Shown one piece after another: positions 1 through 9,313 of a stretch of DNA of 64,000 nucleotides. Each line of letters opens with the position of its first letter. The first letter of the stretch is position 1. The notes beneath the pieces were generated by a model. The model saw nothing but the letters and a program-made list of their open reading frames with translations, made no database searches and was not told the origin of the DNA. A program made the translations under genes and the position numbers. This DNA comes from Phocaeicola sp. (GTDB lineage Bacteria > Bacteroidota > Bacteroidia > Bacteroidales > Bacteroidaceae): NCBI GenBank assembly GCA_022764505.1, contig JALEQJ010000004.1, positions 62,001 to 126,000 on the forward strand, read 5' to 3'.

Positions 1-1
1 A

Positions 2-442
2 TTAGACAAGCAGATTTTACAGATCATCTCCCAGAACGCACGCATTCCCTTCAAAGACGTAGCCGCAGAATGTGGAGTATCTCGTGCAGCCATTCACCAA
101 CGTGTCCAACGTCTCATAGATATGGGGGTTATTACAGGTTCCGGTTACCATGTAAACCCTAAGAGCTTAGGTTATAACACTTGTACTTATGTAGGTGTAA
201 CTTTGGAACGTGGTTCTATGTACAAGGCTACTGTAGCAGAGCTTCAGAAAATTCCGGAAGTAGTAGAATGCCACTTTACCACAGGACCTTACACTATGCT
301 CATCAAACTATATAGTGTGGACAACGAACACTTGAAAGAGCTACTCAATAGTCGAATCCAAGAAATCCCCGGTGTAATATCTACAGAAACGCTCATTTCC
401 TTAGAAGAAAGCATCAAAAAAGTAACCCCTATCCGTAAATAA
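2..442 (+). CDS. Lrp/AsnC family transcriptional regulator (5' end missing)
   Basis: DNA-binding regulator of the leucine-responsive/AsnC family, which usually senses an amino acid or related small molecule. The reading frame is already open at base 2 and the start lies outside the window; 146 residues are visible, so only a few are missing (family ~150-160). Visible residues 1-45 form the winged helix-turn-helix (LDKQILQIISQNARIP, then VAAECGVSRAAIHQRVQRL), followed by a linker and a RAM/ACT-like ligand domain with the typical valine-rich strand around VVECHFTTGPYTMLIKL. It is followed 7 bp later by a DUF4491 membrane protein in the same direction, so the two may be co-transcribed. The ligand and targets cannot be told from sequence. 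Confidence 0.9.
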   Translation, partial: LDKQILQIISQNARIPFKDVAAECGVSRAAIHQRVQRLIDMGVITGSGYHVNPKSLGYNTCTYVGVTLERGSMYKATVAELQKIPEVVECHFTTGPYTMLIKLYSVDNEHLKELLNSRIQEIPGVISTETLISLEESIKKVTPIRK

Positions 443-449
443 CCAAGAA

Positions 450-782
450 ATGGATTGGTTACAAGCGCATCATTTAGGAGGCATCGCCATAGGTATCTGC
501 ACATTTTTCATCATAGGGATATTCCACCCTATCGTGGTAAAGTGCGAGTACTATTGGGGAACTACTTGTTGGTGGATATTTCTCATTTTTGGTATTTTGG
601 GCATAGTAGGTTCTATTTGGGTAGACAATATCCTACTCTCTTCTGCCTTGGGTGTCTTTGCTTTTTCTTCTCTCTGGACAATCAAAGAGATTTTTGAACA
701 AAGAGAAAGAGTTCTCAAAGGCTGGTTCCCTATGAATCCTAAGAGAAAGCACTTATATACCTCCAAAAAGAAAAAAGCATAA
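450..782 (+). CDS. DUF4491 family small membrane protein
   Basis: Small integral membrane protein of 110 residues. It shows three hydrophobic segments at about residues 10-30, 41-60 and 63-80, then a basic cytoplasmic tail ending in KKKKA. The pattern IGIFHPIVVKCEYYWG, the central LFxFGILGIVGS-like segment and the tail motif KGWFPMNPKRK match what I recall of DUF4491 proteins, which are widespread in Bacteroidales and have no known function. It begins 7 bp after the Lrp-type regulator and is followed by a strong terminator hairpin at 818-850, so it is probably the last gene of that unit. Confidence 0.8.
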   Translation: MDWLQAHHLGGIAIGICTFFIIGIFHPIVVKCEYYWGTTCWWIFLIFGILGIVGSIWVDNILLSSALGVFAFSSLWTIKEIFEQRERVLKGWFPMNPKRKHLYTSKKKKA

Positions 783-817
783 ATCATTACTGCCGGTGTG
801 CAGAAAAATGACTTTAC

Positions 818-850
818 AAAGAACATAACTCTGTACGAGTTATGTTCTTT
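818..850 (+). terminator. Rho-independent terminator after DUF4491 gene
   Basis: A perfect 14-bp inverted repeat (AAAGAACATAACTC at 818-831, GAGTTATGTTCTTT at 837-850) with a 5-nt loop TGTAC, followed by a T-rich stretch TTTATAT. It lies 36 bp after the stop codon of the DUF4491 gene. Confidence 0.85.
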
Positions 851-910
851 TTTATATCTATCGGTTATCTGCATCATAGTTCACACAGAAAATCCACGCC
901 TATCGCTACA

Positions 911-987
911 TTTTCTATAAACTTCAATGGAAGTCTATATAAATCAAACCACAGTTTATATAAACTCAAGTGCAAGTTTATATAAAC
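911..987. repeat. 22-bp-pitch palindrome array, GTTTATATAAAC type (site 1)
   Basis: Four copies of a 12-bp palindrome begin at 911 (degenerate, TTTTCTATAAAC), 933 (GTCTATATAAAT), 954 (GTTTATATAAAC) and 976 (GTTTATATAAAC), so the steps are 22, 21 and 22 bp. The ~10-bp spacers TTCAATGGAA, CAAACCACA and TCAAGTGCAA are themselves partly palindromic. The array fills the 362-bp gap between the DUF4491 terminator and the promoter of the HAD gene. Related arrays are at 25126, 36091 and 47533. Confidence 0.85.
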
Positions 988-1083
988 CCCACTTGAGAAT
1001 AAAGAATTCCTCCTTACACTCTATTTTTGGAAAAGAACAATCAAATTTCTTCGCAAGTTTTCTGTAGAAAAACAGAGCATACC

Positions 1084-1115
1084 TTGCATACAGGTAGAAA
1101 CTGTTTTTATATTTG
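1084..1115 (+). promoter_or_regulatory. Predicted promoter of the HAD hydrolase gene
   Basis: A Bacteroidota-type -7 box TATATTTG (1108-1115) lies 21 bp after a TTG -33 element (1084-1086). The start codon at 1145 follows after ~29 bp. Confidence 0.5.
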
Positions 1116-1144
1116 CAGGTACAATTTCATTAGACAGCCACTTT

Positions 1145-1573
1145 ATGACCATAGCAGTAGATTTTGACGGAACCATCGTAACACACCAATACCCTGCTAT
1201 AGGAGAGGAAATTCCCTTTGCTATAGAAAGTCTTATCAAGCTCCAAAAACAAGGACACAAACTTATCTTGTGGAGCGTAAGAGAAGGAGCATTATTGGAG
1301 GACGCTATAGCCTACTGCCAAAGAAAAGGACTTGTTTTTTACGCTGTAAACAAGAATTACCCGGAAGAAGAAACAGATCACCCCAATTACTCCCGAAAAC
1401 TACAAGCAGATATATTCATAGACGATAGAAACGTAGGTGGAATGATGGATTGGGGACTTATATATAGAATTATAAGCAGGGGATTAACACTGAATGATTT
1501 ATTATCTCACGTAGACCATTTGGCTCCTACCAAAAAGAAAAAAAGCTTTTGGAGTAAACTACTCGGAAGCTGA
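1145..1573 (+). CDS. Small HAD-superfamily hydrolase
   Basis: Cytoplasmic phosphohydrolase-like protein of 142 residues. The N-terminus carries HAD motif I, VDFDGT, with Asp6 the expected nucleophile and Asp8 the general acid. Motif II is the Ser in LILWSVREG near residue 45, and motif IV is the acidic pair in DIFIDDRNVGG near residue 94. There is no clear cap domain, which fits the short C0-type HAD proteins common in Bacteroides (structures of such proteins exist, substrate unknown as far as I recall). The C-terminal tail is lysine-rich (PTKKKKSFWSKLLGS). It stands alone, with its own promoter at 1084-1115 and the aminotransferase gene 61 bp downstream. Confidence 0.8.
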   Translation: MTIAVDFDGTIVTHQYPAIGEEIPFAIESLIKLQKQGHKLILWSVREGALLEDAIAYCQRKGLVFYAVNKNYPEEETDHPNYSRKLQADIFIDDRNVGGMMDWGLIYRIISRGLTLNDLLSHVDHLAPTKKKKSFWSKLLGS

Positions 1574-1634
1574 TATAACCGCACTGTAGAAACTTAACAT
1601 CAATCTTAAATCATAAACCCTTAAAATTAACATT

Positions 1635-2834
1635 ATGCCTTATTTATCCGAAAGAGGTGTCCGTATACCGGCATCTGCCATTAGAAAACTAACCCCACTT
1701 TCCGATGCTGCCAAAGCTAAAGGAATAAAAGTGTACCACCTAAACATAGGTCAGCCGGACCTGCCTACTCCTACTACAGCTTTGGAAGCGATAAGAAACG
1801 TAGGACGTACCACTTTGGAATATAGTCCCAGCCAAGGTTACCAAAGCTACAGAGAAAAATTGGTAACTTATTACAACAAATATGGTATTCACTTAAGTGC
1901 AGATGAAATTTTGGTTACTACAGGTGGTTCCGAAGCATTGCAATTTGCTTTCTTAGCTTGCTTAAATCCCGGAGATGAAATCATCACGACAGAACCTACT
2001 TATGCCAACTATATGTCTTTTGCCATCTCTGCGGGAGTTACTGTAAAGACTATCACCACAAGCATAGAAAACGGATTTGCACTGCCTCCCGTACACGCTT
2101 TCGAAGAGCTTATCACAGAGAAAACCAAAGCTATCCTTATCTGTAACCCCAATAACCCTACAGGCTATCTCTATACTAAAGAAGAGATGGAGCAACTGAA
2201 AGAAATAGTAAAAAAGCACGACTTATTCCTGTTCTCGGACGAAGTATATCGTGAATTCAGCTACACAGATACCCCATACATCTCTGCTTGCCATTTGGAA
2301 GGTATAGAAGACCACGTTGTGATGATAGATTCTGTTTCCAAACGCTACTCAGAATGCGGTATCCGCATAGGAGCACTCATCACTCGGAACAAAGAAGTAA
2401 GACAATCCGTACTGAAATTCTGTCAAGCTCGTCTTAGCCCACCACTTTTGGGACAAATAGCGGCAGAAGCCTCTATAGACGAACCGGATTCTTACGGTAA
2501 AGCTATCTATGATGAATACTTGGAACGCCGTAAATGCCTCGTAGAAGGACTAAACCGCATTCCGGGTGTATTCTCCCCTATGCCTATGGGAGCGTTCTAC
2601 ACCATAGCACGCCTGCCTATAGATGACTGTGATAAATTCTGTGCGTGGTGTCTGTCCGACTTCTCTTACGAAGGCGAAACCGTAATGATGGCGCCTGCTA
2701 CAGGTTTTTACTCCACTCCCGGTGTAGGTAAAAACGAGGTACGTATAGCCTACGTATTGAAGAAAGCAGACTTAGAGCGTGCATTGTTCATCTTGGAAAA
2801 AGCCTTAGAAGCATATCCGGGACGCACCCTATAA
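1635..2834 (+). CDS. Class I/II PLP-dependent aminotransferase
   Basis: Cytoplasmic aminotransferase of 399 residues, fold type I, of the aspartate/aromatic aminotransferase group. Visible landmarks are GQPDLPTP near residue 39, the PLP-site NPNNPTG at 171-177, Asp202 in SDEVYREF (pyridine nitrogen contact), the Schiff-base lysine Lys236 in SVSKRYSECGIRIG, and a substrate-binding arginine near the C-terminus in NEVRIAY. The length matches the family. The amino acid acted on cannot be read from sequence; aspartate, tyrosine or a branched substrate are all possible. It starts 61 bp after the HAD gene and ends 11 bp before the LolE-like permease, with which it probably shares a transcript. Confidence 0.9.
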   Translation: MPYLSERGVRIPASAIRKLTPLSDAAKAKGIKVYHLNIGQPDLPTPTTALEAIRNVGRTTLEYSPSQGYQSYREKLVTYYNKYGIHLSADEILVTTGGSEALQFAFLACLNPGDEIITTEPTYANYMSFAISAGVTVKTITTSIENGFALPPVHAFEELITEKTKAILICNPNNPTGYLYTKEEMEQLKEIVKKHDLFLFSDEVYREFSYTDTPYISACHLEGIEDHVVMIDSVSKRYSECGIRIGALITRNKEVRQSVLKFCQARLSPPLLGQIAAEASIDEPDSYGKAIYDEYLERRKCLVEGLNRIPGVFSPMPMGAFYTIARLPIDDCDKFCAWCLSDFSYEGETVMMAPATGFYSTPGVGKNEVRIAYVLKKADLERALFILEKALEAYPGRTL

Positions 2835-2845
2835 AATAAGAATAT

Positions 2846-4096
2846 ATGAAGTGGCAATACCTACTTGCAAAACGAATTTATAAACGTAAGGAAGAGAAAA
2901 AAGAAATCTCCAAACCTGCTATTCGCATAGCTATGATAGGTATTGCCATAGGTCTGGCTGTAATGCTTGTATCCGTGTCTATTGTACTCGGATTCAAGCA
3001 TCAAGTCAGAGATAAAATAGTAGGGCTCGGCAGTGATATGACACTGACCAACCTACAAGGCAGTGGAGGAGAACATCTCTATCAAACAGAACCTCTTACT
3101 ATCTCTCCTGCCCTTATGGCTACTCTGCAACAGCTCCCGGAAATAGCACATATCCAAAGGTATGTACATAAATCCGGTATGATTATGACTTCGGAAGCCT
3201 TTCAAGGATTTATGCTCAAAGGGGTAGCGCAGGAATACGATTGGACGTTCCTGAAAGCGCATTTGTTGGAAGGAGAAATTCCACTTTACACAGACAGCGT
3301 AGCCTCCAACAAAGTATTGATTTCACGCTCACTGTCGGATAAGTTGCATTTGTCTTTGGGGGACAAGATAGACACTTACTATATAGAAGAGCGTGTCCGC
3401 ATCCGAAGATTGGAAATAGCAGGCATCTATCAGACTGCTATGCCTGCATTTGATGACTTTTTCCTCATCACAGACCTCTACACTGCCACACGTTTACAAA
3501 ACTGGGAAGCACACCAAGTAGGTGGTATAGAAATAGCTTGTACAGCTCCTCTCAACACTGATTTGGACGCTGTAAGAGAAGCCATACTGCCACATATTTC
3601 CCAACATCTCTCTACCCCCTTTCTACTCTCTACCGTAGAAGAAACCTATCCGCAGATTTTTGCCTGGTTAAGCGTATTGGACACCAATGTTTGGGTCATC
3701 TTAGTGCTGATGATTGCCGTATCCGGTTTTACGATGATTTCCGGCTTGCTCATCATTATATTGGAGCATACCCAAATGATAGGATTACTCAAGGCATTGG
3801 GAGCAAACAACAGATCTATTCGCCAAGTTTTTCTCATTATGTCCGTCTTTGTCATCGGCAGAGGAATGCTCATAGGGAATGCCATTGCATTGATTTTCTT
3901 CTTCGTGCAGTCCCAATGGAAGATTTTCTCATTAGATCCTACTATTTATTATTTAGAAGCTGTCCCTATTTCCTTCGGTTGGGGGTGGTATCTTCTCGTA
4001 AATATTTTGGCATTCTGTACCTCTGTACTTATGCTCATCGCCCCCTCTTATCTCATCAGTCGTATTCACCCTGCACGTTCTATTCGGTTTGAATAA
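2846..4096 (+). CDS. LolE/LolC-like ABC transporter permease (FtsX family)
   Basis: Inner-membrane permease of 416 residues, of the FtsX/MacB type that in LolCDE complexes extracts lipoproteins from the inner membrane. The topology is typical: a cytoplasmic N-terminus (YLLAKRIYKRKEEKKEISKP), one membrane helix at ~28-48, a large periplasmic domain at ~50-275, and three helices near 276-306, 325-352 and 375-405. The membrane-proximal GFTMISGLLIIILEHTQMIGLLKALGA region is the FtsX signature. No ATPase gene is next to it; Bacteroidota often keep the permease apart from LolD, so the partner must be encoded elsewhere. It follows the aminotransferase by 11 bp. Confidence 0.85.
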   Translation: MKWQYLLAKRIYKRKEEKKEISKPAIRIAMIGIAIGLAVMLVSVSIVLGFKHQVRDKIVGLGSDMTLTNLQGSGGEHLYQTEPLTISPALMATLQQLPEIAHIQRYVHKSGMIMTSEAFQGFMLKGVAQEYDWTFLKAHLLEGEIPLYTDSVASNKVLISRSLSDKLHLSLGDKIDTYYIEERVRIRRLEIAGIYQTAMPAFDDFFLITDLYTATRLQNWEAHQVGGIEIACTAPLNTDLDAVREAILPHISQHLSTPFLLSTVEETYPQIFAWLSVLDTNVWVILVLMIAVSGFTMISGLLIIILEHTQMIGLLKALGANNRSIRQVFLIMSVFVIGRGMLIGNAIALIFFFVQSQWKIFSLDPTIYYLEAVPISFGWGWYLLVNILAFCTSVLMLIAPSYLISRIHPARSIRFE

Positions 4097-4150
4097 ACAA
4101 AAGAACATCAAAGAGATGGCACTCCATTAGGTTCTATCATTTCTTATACT

Positions 4151-4158
4151 TAACTTTG
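4151..4158 (+). promoter_or_regulatory. Predicted -7 box for acyltransferase/NigD-like operon
   Basis: TAACTTTG matches the Bacteroidota -7 consensus TAnnTTTG. It lies 69 bp upstream of the ATG at 4228. No clear -33 TTTG is seen at the expected distance. Confidence 0.45.
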
Positions 4159-4227
4159 AAGTCAGAAAGACAAGTTTATATACACCTGTCGCAGATCAAG
4201 TATAAACTTTAGACAAACAATATAGGT

Positions 4228-5382
4228 ATGAACATTCCTGCTGTATTTAACGAAATACGTCCTTACACACCAGAAGAACTCCCTCAGGTTTTTGAAGAAT
4301 TGATAGCAGATCCTGCTTTTCAAGCTGTAGTGGCACAAGTGATGCCTCAAATACCATTTGAACAAATCGCTACACAATTACGCCAATGTAAAACCAGCTT
4401 GGAAGTACAAAAACGATTCTTTCACACGCTCCTTCATCAGCTTCTAAAAACCCACGCCAAAGGGTTTCTCTTGGATACCACAGCTCTCCCGGAGAAGAAC
4501 CTTCCTTACACATTTATCTCCAATCATAGAGACATTGTACTTGATGCCGGTTTTCTCTCTGTAGGTCTCATAGACAACGGATTTCCCACAACTGTAGAAA
4601 TAGCAATCGGAGACAATCTTCTCATTCACCCTTGGATAAAGAAATTGGTACGTATCAATAAATCTTTTATCGTAAAACGTGGATTAAGTATGAGAGAAGT
4701 CTTGGAAGCTTCCAAACTGATGTCTCAATACATTCACTTTGCAGTAAAAGAAAAAGCAGAAAATGTATGGATAGCACAAAGAGAAGGAAGAGCCAAAGAC
4801 TCCAACGACCACACACAAGAAAGTGTCCTCAAAATGCTGGCAATGGGAGGAGAAGGAGATTATGTAGACCAACTATTGGAGCTACACATCTGCCCACTTT
4901 CTCTCTCTTACGAATATGACCCTTGCGACTATCTGAAAGCCCAAGAAATGCAACTCAAAAGAGATATTGAGGATTACAAGAAGACACAAGCAGACGATTT
5001 GCATAATATGCAAGTAGGTATTTTCGGGTACAAAGGAATGATTAACTTTAAGGCAGCCCCTGTCATCAATCCATTCGTAGAAACATTACGACACTTGCCT
5101 AAAACAGAATTTTATACTCAAGTTGCCACACACATAGACCAAGAAATACACAAGAACTACATTCTCTATTCCGGGAACTATGCAGCTGTAGACTTATTGG
5201 AAGACAGTAACCGTATGTCTTCATATTATACAGAAGCAGAAAAACAAGTATTCTCGGATTACATTGCAACGCGCATAGAGATGATAAACATAGAGAATAA
5301 AGACATACCTTTTTTGCGTAAAGCATTGCTTACTATGTATGCCAATCCTACTTACAATTATCTTAAGGCACACCAAGCATAA
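4228..5382 (+). CDS. PlsC-like acyltransferase (1-acylglycerol-3-phosphate acyltransferase family)
   Basis: Predicted membrane-associated acyltransferase of 384 residues, probably acting in phospholipid or aminolipid acylation. The catalytic region begins at SNHRDIVLD with His100. The usual spacing in this superfamily is NHx4D; here the second Asp (106) is one residue further along, although Asp102 is also near. The second conserved block, normally an EGTRS-like sequence, appears as AQREGRAKDSND near residue 187. The N-terminal ~95 residues and C-terminal ~170 residues are extensions that classical PlsC lacks. The stop codon shares a base with the ATG of the next gene (TAATG), so both are translated from one message. 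Confidence 0.75.
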   Translation: MNIPAVFNEIRPYTPEELPQVFEELIADPAFQAVVAQVMPQIPFEQIATQLRQCKTSLEVQKRFFHTLLHQLLKTHAKGFLLDTTALPEKNLPYTFISNHRDIVLDAGFLSVGLIDNGFPTTVEIAIGDNLLIHPWIKKLVRINKSFIVKRGLSMREVLEASKLMSQYIHFAVKEKAENVWIAQREGRAKDSNDHTQESVLKMLAMGGEGDYVDQLLELHICPLSLSYEYDPCDYLKAQEMQLKRDIEDYKKTQADDLHNMQVGIFGYKGMINFKAAPVINPFVETLRHLPKTEFYTQVATHIDQEIHKNYILYSGNYAAVDLLEDSNRMSSYYTEAEKQVFSDYIATRIEMINIENKDIPFLRKALLTMYANPTYNYLKAHQA

Positions 5383-6020
5383 TGAAACACCTTCTGTATC
5401 TCTGCATAGTATTACTTTGCACAGCGTGCGGTAAAGAAGCACCTCTTTCTCCCAACGTTTGGGTAGAAATAGCCTGTATAGCCACCAATAGCAAAGGCGC
5501 ACCTGCATATTTCATCAAGGACGACGGAAGCCGTTATACCATTGCAGAGATACAGAAGAAACAAGATATACACGCTGCTGACAGTACCTACAGAGTGCAT
5601 TGCTCTTATACTAAAACAGGAGAAGATAGCATCAAGGTTTTTGCTTATGCCTTGGTTACTTCTCCTGTACCTCAGCCTACTTCTTTTTTTCCTAATGGCA
5701 TAAAAACGGCTCCCGTACATATAGAAGCTATTTGGAAATCAGGGGACTACATCAATATGATTCTTTATCCTATGATAAAAGAACAAAAGCACGTCTTTCA
5801 CTTCGTAGAGCAGCAACTCACTTTACAAGAAAACAACAGAAAACACCTCTCATTCCTCTTGTACCACGATAATAAAGAAGATACAGAAGCTTATAGAAAA
5901 AAGCACGTGCTTTCTCTCCCATTATCCCCCTACAAGTCCATATTAAAACAAGGAGATACTGTTTCTATAACAATCCAAACCTATAAAGAAGGTTTAAGCA
6001 CTTACACTTTTGTGTACTGA
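5382..6020 (+). CDS. NigD-like lipoprotein
   Basis: Secreted lipoprotein of 212 residues. The signal peptide MKHLLYLCIVLLCTAC ends in a lipobox (LCTAC, Cys16). The mature part resembles NigD-like proteins of Bacteroidales: an N-terminal OB-like domain (a strand-rich region with FIKDDGSRY and YRVHCSYTKTG, residues ~25-80), then a C-terminal beta domain containing the characteristic IWKSGDYINMILYPMI. NigD-like proteins are cell-envelope proteins without a settled function; the name derives from a bacteriocin locus. Translation is coupled to the acyltransferase, and the gene ends just before the bidirectional terminator at 6061-6098. The assignment is from remembered family patterns. Confidence 0.6.
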   Translation: MKHLLYLCIVLLCTACGKEAPLSPNVWVEIACIATNSKGAPAYFIKDDGSRYTIAEIQKKQDIHAADSTYRVHCSYTKTGEDSIKVFAYALVTSPVPQPTSFFPNGIKTAPVHIEAIWKSGDYINMILYPMIKEQKHVFHFVEQQLTLQENNRKHLSFLLYHDNKEDTEAYRKKHVLSLPLSPYKSILKQGDTVSITIQTYKEGLSTYTFVY

Positions 6021-6060
6021 AGTTCTTTAGTTCTGACGAACTTAAGGGGTATATACAAAG

Positions 6061-6098
6061 AAAAATCGTTGTAAAACATACGTTTTACAACGATTTTT
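6061..6098. terminator. Bidirectional terminator between NigD-like gene and tRNA-Ser
   Basis: A perfect 17-bp inverted repeat (AAAAATCGTTGTAAAAC at 6061-6077 and its complement at 6082-6098) with a 4-nt loop. The A-run on one side and T-run on the other allow termination of both the + strand lipoprotein gene (ends 6020) and the - strand tRNA gene (ends 6121). Confidence 0.9.
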
Positions 6099-6120
6099 CT
6101 TGCTATCTAATACTTCTTTG

Positions 6121-6207
6121 CGGAAGCGGGGGGATTCGAACCCCCGGTACAGTTACCCGTACGTCAGTTTAGCAAACTGGTGGTTTCAGCCACTCACCCA
6201 CACTTCC
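6121..6207 (-). tRNA. tRNA-Ser (GCT anticodon)
   Basis: On the minus strand an 87-nt class II tRNA folds with acceptor arms GGAAGTG/CGCTTCC, discriminator G, a long variable arm, the T arm GGGGGTTCGAATCCCCC and the anticodon loop TTGCTAA. The anticodon GCT reads serine codons AGC and AGU. The 3' CCA is not encoded. It has its own promoter (6224-6254) and shares the terminator at 6061-6098. Confidence 0.95.
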
Positions 6208-6223
6208 TTTTTCAAAGATGATG

Positions 6224-6254
6224 CAAAGATATATGTAGTTTCTGTCTTTTGCAA
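6224..6254 (-). promoter_or_regulatory. Predicted promoter of tRNA-Ser
   Basis: On the minus strand the -7 box TATCTTTG (complement of 6224-6231) is preceded, after a 20-bp spacer, by TTG (complement of 6252-6254). The box lies 17 bp from the tRNA 5' end at 6207, as expected for a short leader. Confidence 0.65.
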
Positions 6255-6455
6255 TTCTTGTCCTCCTTTTTTTACGTTTTCCTGTTGCAAAAGTTCCATT
6301 ACGAAGCACAAATAGCTTTCTATTGTTGCAAAAACAATGAAAGAACACTTGGGAAACGCTGTCTAAATGGGTAGAAAGCCCCGATAAAACAAAAGATTTG
6401 CTATCAGAATTTCTATAATAGCCGGTTGTTACTCTCTTCTCCTACCGGGTATCCA

Positions 6456-9239
6456 TCACATTTCTACGAGTTTCTCTTTTAAGAATTGTCCCGTATAAGA
6501 ATTTTCATTGCCGGCTATTTCTTGTGGTGTGCCTACTGCTACAATCTGTCCTCCTTTCTCTCCACCTTCCGGTCCCAAGTCTATAATATAATCCGCACAT
6601 TTTATCACGTCCATATTATGTTCTATGATGACAATGGTATGCCCACGTTCTATCATAGATTGAAATGCCTTGAGCAAATTCTTTATATCGTGGAAATGTA
6701 AACCTGTAGTTGGCTCATCGAAAACAAAGACTGTAGGCTGTATTTTCTCTTGTCCCAAGAAATAAGCCAATTTGACACGCTGATTTTCTCCGCCAGACAA
6801 AGTAGAAGAAGTTTGTCCTAATTTGATGTAGCCTAAACCCACATCTAAGAGTGGTTGCAGCTTCTTGGCTATCTTCTTTGCTCCCTTTTCTGTAAAGAAT
6901 TCTATGGCTTGTCTTACCGTCATATCCAAGACATCGCTGATATTCTTTCCTTCATATAGCACTTCCAAAGTTTCCGCTTTGAAACGTTTTCCGTGACAAG
7001 CTTCGCATTCCAATACAAGGTCTGCCATAAACTGCATTTCTATCGTAATGGTGCCATCTCCTTTGCATTCCTCACATCTTCCCCCTTCCGTATTAAAAGA
7101 AAAGAAGCCTGCATTATAACGCATTTGCTTAGCCAATGGTTGCTCTGCAAAGAGCTTACGAATTTCATCGTAAGCCTTAGTATAGGTAACAGGGTTACTA
7201 CGAGAAGACTTTCCTATAGGATTTTGGTCTACAAATTCTATGTCTTTCACCATAGAAATATCTCCTCTCATAGCGATATGCTCTCCCGGTCTTTCTGTAG
7301 CTTCCCCCAACTCTCTCTTCAATGATTTATAGAAGATGTCTTTTATCAAAGTACTTTTTCCGGAACCGCTCACACCGGTTACCACAGTCATTACATTGAG
7401 GGGAATTTTTACATCTACTCCTTTCAGGTTATTTTCTCTGGCTCCTATGATTTCTATATAGTTGTTCCAAGCTCGTGGTGAAGCAGGCAGTGGTATTTTC
7501 TCTTCTCCGAGTAAATAGCGTACCGTATGACTTTTCGTATTTTTTCTTAAGTCTTTCAAATCTCCCTCGTACACTATTTCTCCACCAGTTCTCCCTGCAT
7601 CCGGACCTATATCTATGATATAATCCGCCGCACGAATTATTTCCTCATCGTGTTCTACTACGACTACGGTATTACCTTGCTGCTGGAGTTGGCGCAAGAC
7701 TTTTATCAGTTTATCCGTATCTCTGCTATGCAATCCGATACTTGGTTCGTCCAATATATACAAAGATCCAACCAAGTTATTTCCCAAAGAAGTGGCTAAA
7801 TTGATACGCTGACTTTCTCCACCCGATAAAGAGTTACTCAATCTATTGAGAGTTAGGTAGCTCAAACCTACATTGTTCAAAAACTGAATGCGACTTTCTA
7901 TTTCTTCCAACAGCCTTTTGGAAATCTTTCGTTCTTGTTCTGTAAGCTCCAACTGCCGGAAAAACCGCCCTAATTCATTCATAGGTAACTCTACCAATTC
8001 TGTAATAGTAGCTCCTCCTACTCGTACATAAGAAGCCTCTTTCTTCAGTCTGCTACCATTACAAACAGGGCAAACCGTCTTTCCTCTGTAGCGTGCAAGC
8101 ATAACCCTATATTGAATCTTGTATTGGTTTTCTTCCAGCATTCTGAAAAAACGATCTATACAAATCGTATCGGGCTGTCCATCTCCATGCCACAGAAAAT
8201 CTTTCTCTGCTTTGGTCAGTTCATAATAAGGGGTAAATATGGGGAACTTATACTCCGGTGCTTTCAATAAAAACTGTTGGAGCCACTCTCCCATTTTCTC
8301 TCCTCTCCAGCAAATAACAGCTCCATCATATACACTAAGCGCTCTGTTCGGAACGACTAATTGTTCATCTATACCTATTACTTTTCCAAATCCTTCGCAC
8401 GCAGGGCATGCTCCTGCCGGAGAGTTAAAAGAGAACATTTGGTCTGTAGGTTCCTCAAATATAATACCATCTGCCTCAAATGTGGTAGTAAATGTATGCA
8501 GAACAGTATCTTCTCCCGAAGGATAAAAGCGTAACAAACAAACTCCCTCTCCCTCAAATATGGCAGTTTCTGTAGAGTCTACCAATCTGCTGACAGCATC
8601 TTTGCTATCATCGCATACCATACGATCTATGAGTAGATAAACCGTATCTGTATCCTTGTACGTATAATCCGATATACGCACCATTTCTCCATTTACCTCT
8701 ACCCTGCTAAAACCCTGTTTCTCGTCTATTTCCAGTTGCTCTTCTATGCTTCGCCCATTGCGTGGCAAAAGTCGGGTAAGGACGGTATAACGCGTCCCTT
8801 TTGGATAACTCAACATACAGTCTACCACATCTTGTGGGCTATCTTTTTTTACCAAAGTACCAGAGATGGGAGAATAAGTCTTCCCTATGCGTGCAAACAA
8901 CAAACGAAGATATTCATAGATTTCTGTAGAAGTCCCTACGGTGGAACGAGGATTTCTACTGATAACTTTCTGTTCTATGGCAATGGCAGGAGGAATACCT
9001 TTTATAAAATCACATTCGGGCTTATTCATTCTACCCAAGAACTGACGGGCATAAGAAGAAAGGCTTACCACATAACGGCGTTGCCCTTCTGCATAGAGTG
9101 TATCAAACGCCAAGGAAGACTTACCGGAACCGGAAACACCCGTAATAACCACGAGCTTATTTCGGGGAATATCCAAACTTATATTCTTTAGGTTATTTAC
9201 TCTTGCGCCTTGTATAGAGATGTATTTTGTATCGGACAT
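6456..9239 (-). CDS. uvrA: Excinuclease ABC subunit A
   Basis: Damage-recognition ATPase of nucleotide excision repair; it loads UvrB at lesions. It has 927 residues, a normal length. Two ABC modules are visible: Walker [10 protein letters not shown] near residue 34 and GVSGSGKST near 617, and signature motifs LSGGESQRI and LSGGENQRV with DEP Walker B boxes. The C-terminal zinc module is intact (CEEC and CEAC pairs near 735-765). The first zinc module keeps only its second pair, [10 protein letters not shown]; the usual CPxC partner about 20 residues earlier is missing. That fits what I recall for Bacteroidota UvrA. The gene has a -7 box at 9314-9321 and no neighbour in an operon. Confidence 0.97.
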   Translation of the reverse strand: MSDTKYISIQGARVNNLKNISLDIPRNKLVVITGVSGSGKSSLAFDTLYAEGQRRYVVSLSSYARQFLGRMNKPECDFIKGIPPAIAIEQKVISRNPRSTVGTSTEIYEYLRLLFARIGKTYSPISGTLVKKDSPQDVVDCMLSYPKGTRYTVLTRLLPRNGRSIEEQLEIDEKQGFSRVEVNGEMVRISDYTYKDTDTVYLLIDRMVCDDSKDAVSRLVDSTETAIFEGEGVCLLRFYPSGEDTVLHTFTTTFEADGIIFEEPTDQMFSFNSPAGACPACEGFGKVIGIDEQLVVPNRALSVYDGAVICWRGEKMGEWLQQFLLKAPEYKFPIFTPYYELTKAEKDFLWHGDGQPDTICIDRFFRMLEENQYKIQYRVMLARYRGKTVCPVCNGSRLKKEASYVRVGGATITELVELPMNELGRFFRQLELTEQERKISKRLLEEIESRIQFLNNVGLSYLTLNRLSNSLSGGESQRINLATSLGNNLVGSLYILDEPSIGLHSRDTDKLIKVLRQLQQQGNTVVVVEHDEEIIRAADYIIDIGPDAGRTGGEIVYEGDLKDLRKNTKSHTVRYLLGEEKIPLPASPRAWNNYIEIIGARENNLKGVDVKIPLNVMTVVTGVSGSGKSTLIKDIFYKSLKRELGEATERPGEHIAMRGDISMVKDIEFVDQNPIGKSSRSNPVTYTKAYDEIRKLFAEQPLAKQMRYNAGFFSFNTEGGRCEECKGDGTITIEMQFMADLVLECEACHGKRFKAETLEVLYEGKNISDVLDMTVRQAIEFFTEKGAKKIAKKLQPLLDVGLGYIKLGQTSSTLSGGENQRVKLAYFLGQEKIQPTVFVFDEPTTGLHFHDIKNLLKAFQSMIERGHTIVIIEHNMDVIKCADYIIDLGPEGGEKGGQIVAVGTPQEIAGNENSYTGQFLKEKLVEM

Positions 9240-9313
9240 ATAGCTTATATTCTATCTTGATGTTTTCTGCGGAAGAAATTCTTTTTCAAGATACCTCCTC
9301 ACATACAGAACTG

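Noticed and set aside
911-987. Regularly spaced repeats as a possible CRISPR array
   Set aside because: The repeats are 12-bp palindromes with ~10-bp, partly conserved spacers, and no cas genes are present; CRISPR repeats and unique spacers are far longer.
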